Positions 62,044 through 64,000 of a stretch of DNA of 64,000 nucleotides are shown here, piece after piece (within the stretch, counting starts at the first letter, position 1; every line of letters begins with the position of its first letter). The DNA is from Planctomycetota bacterium. Its GTDB lineage: Bacteria > Planctomycetota > Planctomycetia > Isosphaerales > Isosphaeraceae. The notes under the pieces were generated by a model. The model was not told the DNA's origin, searched no databases, and saw nothing but the letters and a program-made list of their open reading frames with translations. The position numbers were made by a program, and so were the translations under genes. The stretch is taken from assembly GCA_021791715.1 (NCBI GenBank), contig JAJYWB010000003.1, positions 102,707 to 166,706 on the forward strand. Reading direction: 5' to 3'.

Positions 62044-63723
62044 TCAGCCGAAGACCGATTCGGGGCCGTCGTGAACGAGCGAAAGCAAGAGCGAGCGGGT
62101 TTTATCGCGGGTTTCGCCGATCGCGGTCACATAAACCGCGGGGTCGTCTTTCACGGGGCATTCGTGCTCGCAAATGCCGCAACCGATGCATTTCACGGGA
62201 TCGATGAACGGACGCTTCAGTTCGATTTTCGAACCCCAGCGATTGACGACGTCGACGTTTCGCGTGAAGATCGCCTTGGGACTGACCGGGCAAACCTCCT
62301 CGCACACGACACAGCTCGTATCCATCGCCCACGGCAAACATCGACCCTGGTTGTAAAACGCCGTCCCCGTTTTGATCGGCCCCTTCGACTCGAACGGGCC
62401 GACGCCGAGCTTCTCGGCGATCGAAATCTCACGGATCGCTCCCGTCGGGCACACCTGGCTACAAAGCGTGCAATTCAGTTCACACCAGCCCATTTTGCTG
62501 ATCATGATCGGCGTCCAAAGCCCCTCGAGCCCCCCCTCGAAAAGCGAGGGCTGAAGGACGTTCGTCGGGCAAACGCGAATGCATTGATCGCATTTGATGC
62601 ACCGGCGGAGGAATTCGTCTTCGGCGACCGATCCCGGCGGCCGAATCACGCCTCGATTGAAGTTCTTTTTGATCCCGCCCGATCGTCGCGCCATCGGGTA
62701 TAAAATAAGCCCGGTTAAACAGGAAAGCACAAGCTCGCGGCGGCCGACCGCGGGGTAAGTCACCTCGCTCGCCTTCCGAGGCAAAAACCGATAAACGAGT
62801 GCGTCGTGCGGACAATCCTCGATACAGTTCAAACAAACAAAACATTCACTTTTGCGCAGATCTTTATGAGGATCGGAAGCCCCCTCGCAGTTCTTCAAAC
62901 AGAGATCGCAATCGGTGCAGCGAACGGGGTCGCGATCGATCCGCCAAAGTGAAAACCGGCTGAAAATCCCCAATAACGCGCCGAGCGGACAAATCGCTCG
63001 GCAAAAGAATCGAGGAATAAACCAATTGGCGACCAAGAATCCGATAAAAATGATTCCGACGATCCAGCCCAGCCAATATTCGCGCTGTTCGGTGTAAACG
63101 CCTTCGGTCGCCATGTGGACGGTTGGTAAGACGCTTGTCGTCATCGAGCGAACCGTCAGCGCGATCGGATCGAGCAAGCCGATCTGGAGCGTCGAATTGC
63201 CCGCCTTGTGATCGGCCGCGGAGCGAGATATGCCCAGACCGATCGCGCCGAAGACCCGAGCGACTCCGTGACTTTTCAGCTCGGCGCTTCCGTACGCCTC
63301 GGCGATCCGACCGGGGGCGTCGATCGCGGTCGGAACGATCCAAAGGCTCGCCATGATCAACATCGCGGCCAATATGTAATATTTGATCGCGAAGATCTTC
63401 CGATATCGGTTCACCTCGATCGCGTTCTTGACGCTTCGCTTGGGACCGATCGAGCCGAAAACGTGGTGCAGGATGCCGAAGGGGCAGATCCAGTTGCACC
63501 AAACTCGGCCGAACATCATCGTGAGCGCGATGACGCCGAGCCCCCAGCCGAGGTTGCGGTAAATCGTGTGCGTCGTCAGCGCCGTGGCGACCGCGACGAG
63601 CGGAGTCGCCTCCAAAAACAACGAAACCGGCCAGCCTTTGAGAAACCGCAGGTCGGTGATCAGAAGAAAAAAGAGGAAGAGCCCGAGGAACAAAACCTCG
63701 TAGGCGCGGCGAATTTTAACCAT
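62044..63723 (-). CDS. Membrane polyferredoxin (NapH/NosR C-terminus-like, multiple 4Fe-4S)
   Basis: 559 aa from ATG 63723, preceded by AAGGGAA. The N-terminal half has membrane helices (VLFLGLFLFFLLITDL, LGVIALTMMFGRVWCNWICP, IVGIIFIGFLVANWFIPRFF). The paired motifs WCNWICPFG and CRAICPLGALL are typical of NapH/NosR/RdxA-type proteins. Ferredoxin clusters follow: CTDCDLCLKNCEGA, CFVCLNCIEDCP, CIKCDQCIRVCP, CTLCSQVCP, CVVCEEVCP and CIGCGICEHECP. That is enough Cys for several 4Fe-4S clusters. It should carry electrons across or along the membrane, perhaps from quinol to a periplasmic enzyme. The Uma2-family gene upstream overlaps by 8 bp, so translation may be coupled. No nap or nos genes are in the window. 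Confidence 0.88.
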   Translation of the reverse strand: MVKIRRAYEVLFLGLFLFFLLITDLRFLKGWPVSLFLEATPLVAVATALTTHTIYRNLGWGLGVIALTMMFGRVWCNWICPFGILHHVFGSIGPKRSVKNAIEVNRYRKIFAIKYYILAAMLIMASLWIVPTAIDAPGRIAEAYGSAELKSHGVARVFGAIGLGISRSAADHKAGNSTLQIGLLDPIALTVRSMTTSVLPTVHMATEGVYTEQREYWLGWIVGIIFIGFLVANWFIPRFFCRAICPLGALLGIFSRFSLWRIDRDPVRCTDCDLCLKNCEGASDPHKDLRKSECFVCLNCIEDCPHDALVYRFLPRKASEVTYPAVGRRELVLSCLTGLILYPMARRSGGIKKNFNRGVIRPPGSVAEDEFLRRCIKCDQCIRVCPTNVLQPSLFEGGLEGLWTPIMISKMGWCELNCTLCSQVCPTGAIREISIAEKLGVGPFESKGPIKTGTAFYNQGRCLPWAMDTSCVVCEEVCPVSPKAIFTRNVDVVNRWGSKIELKRPFIDPVKCIGCGICEHECPVKDDPAVYVTAIGETRDKTRSLLLSLVHDGPESVFG

Positions 63724-64000
63724 CGGTCGTTTCCCTTCGCGGCGGTTTGGATCGTGTTCGAGGCTTATTTCCCCAGCGGTCGGCGGCGGCCAGGATCCGA
63801 CCCACGGGAAGCTCAAATCCAGGTAAAAGTTCGGTCCGATACGTTTGATCTTCGGCGACGATTCGCTCGATCGGGTCGCTCCCCTCGGGACGAAATACCG
63901 TGAGAACGCGGCGGAAACGGTCGAAGATCCAGTATTCTCGCACGCCGATCGCAAGATACTCGGCGCGTTTCGCTTCGTAATCTCGAATAAAATCACGTTT
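63716..64000 (-). CDS. Uma2-family endonuclease, C-terminal part (cut by right edge)
   Basis: The last 94 codons of a gene whose start lies beyond the window. The sequence reads KRDFIRDYEAKRAEYLAIGV then REYWIFDRFRR, the conserved core of Uma2/DUF820 proteins (RDY..KR.EYLA.GV.EYW.(I/V)D with the catalytic Asp). The ending LLPGFELPVGRIL is equally typical. These are PD-(D/E)xK-fold proteins that are very numerous in planctomycetes and cyanobacteria; their biological role is unclear. The 3' end overlaps the polyferredoxin start by 8 bp on the same strand. Confidence 0.88.
   Translation of the reverse strand, partial: KRDFIRDYEAKRAEYLAIGVREYWIFDRFRRVLTVFRPEGSDPIERIVAEDQTYRTELLPGFELPVGRILAAADRWGNKPRTRSKPPRRETTDG

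Overview
The window reads as chromosomal DNA of a planctomycete. My best guess is a high-GC, Isosphaeraceae/Gemmataceae-like lineage. The support comes from gene families and not from a marker gene: a paired PSD1 cytochrome-c/DUF1549/DUF1553 protein and DUF1501 protein, a very long Ser/Thr kinase with a TPR tail, an ASPIC/UnbV-VCBS protein, a short secreted protein with an N-terminal LERRFVLSA (LEPR-XLL type) signal, a giant PQQ-propeller protein beside a MoxR-DUF58-BatA cluster, and a PilM operon with Met/Gly-rich inserts. I saw no rRNA, tRNA or CRISPR array.

Layout. 0-2 kb: the start of a GH57 glucan-branching-type enzyme (cut by the left edge) behind a DUF4912 protein. 2.4-7 kb: DUF1501 and PSD1 pair. 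7.2-11.2 kb: a 1129-aa membrane protein of unknown function and a small coiled-coil protein. 11.5-13.9 kb: GT4 glycosyltransferase and HI0933-family flavoprotein, converging on a receptor-like kinase (14-18.3 kb). 19.4-24.8 kb: GspE/PilB-type ATPase, aldo/keto reductase, ASPIC/UnbV protein. 25.2-29.5 kb: a 1454-aa zinc-ribbon coiled-coil protein with near-identical internal tandem repeats. 29.7-30.9 kb: queC and queD. 30.9-34 kb: two membrane proteins and an HlyD-type adaptor. 34.4-41.5 kb: a three-gene PilM-led operon closed by an intrinsic terminator. 42-45.4 kb: a tiny membrane protein, then quinol nitric oxide reductase divergent from an Rrf2 regulator. 45.9-57.6 kb: PQQ-propeller protein, MoxR, DUF58, BatA-like and a second VWA-like membrane protein. 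57.6-61.1 kb: an accessory patch with dispersed and tandem repeats, an element with 25-bp terminal inverted repeats, decayed genes and an Mrr-type restriction endonuclease. 61-64 kb: LEPR-XLL protein, a polyferredoxin, and the 3' part of a Uma2-family gene cut by the right edge.

Where annotated starts differ from the longest reading frame, I moved them using Shine-Dalgarno spacing and N-terminal family patterns (kinase, qNOR, MoxR, PSD1, polyferredoxin, LEPR-XLL protein and others). The most unusual items are the repeat-built coiled-coil protein, the TIR-bounded repeat cluster, the Met/Gly/Gln-rich pilus operon, and a terminator placed immediately before a 58-codon membrane-protein gene.
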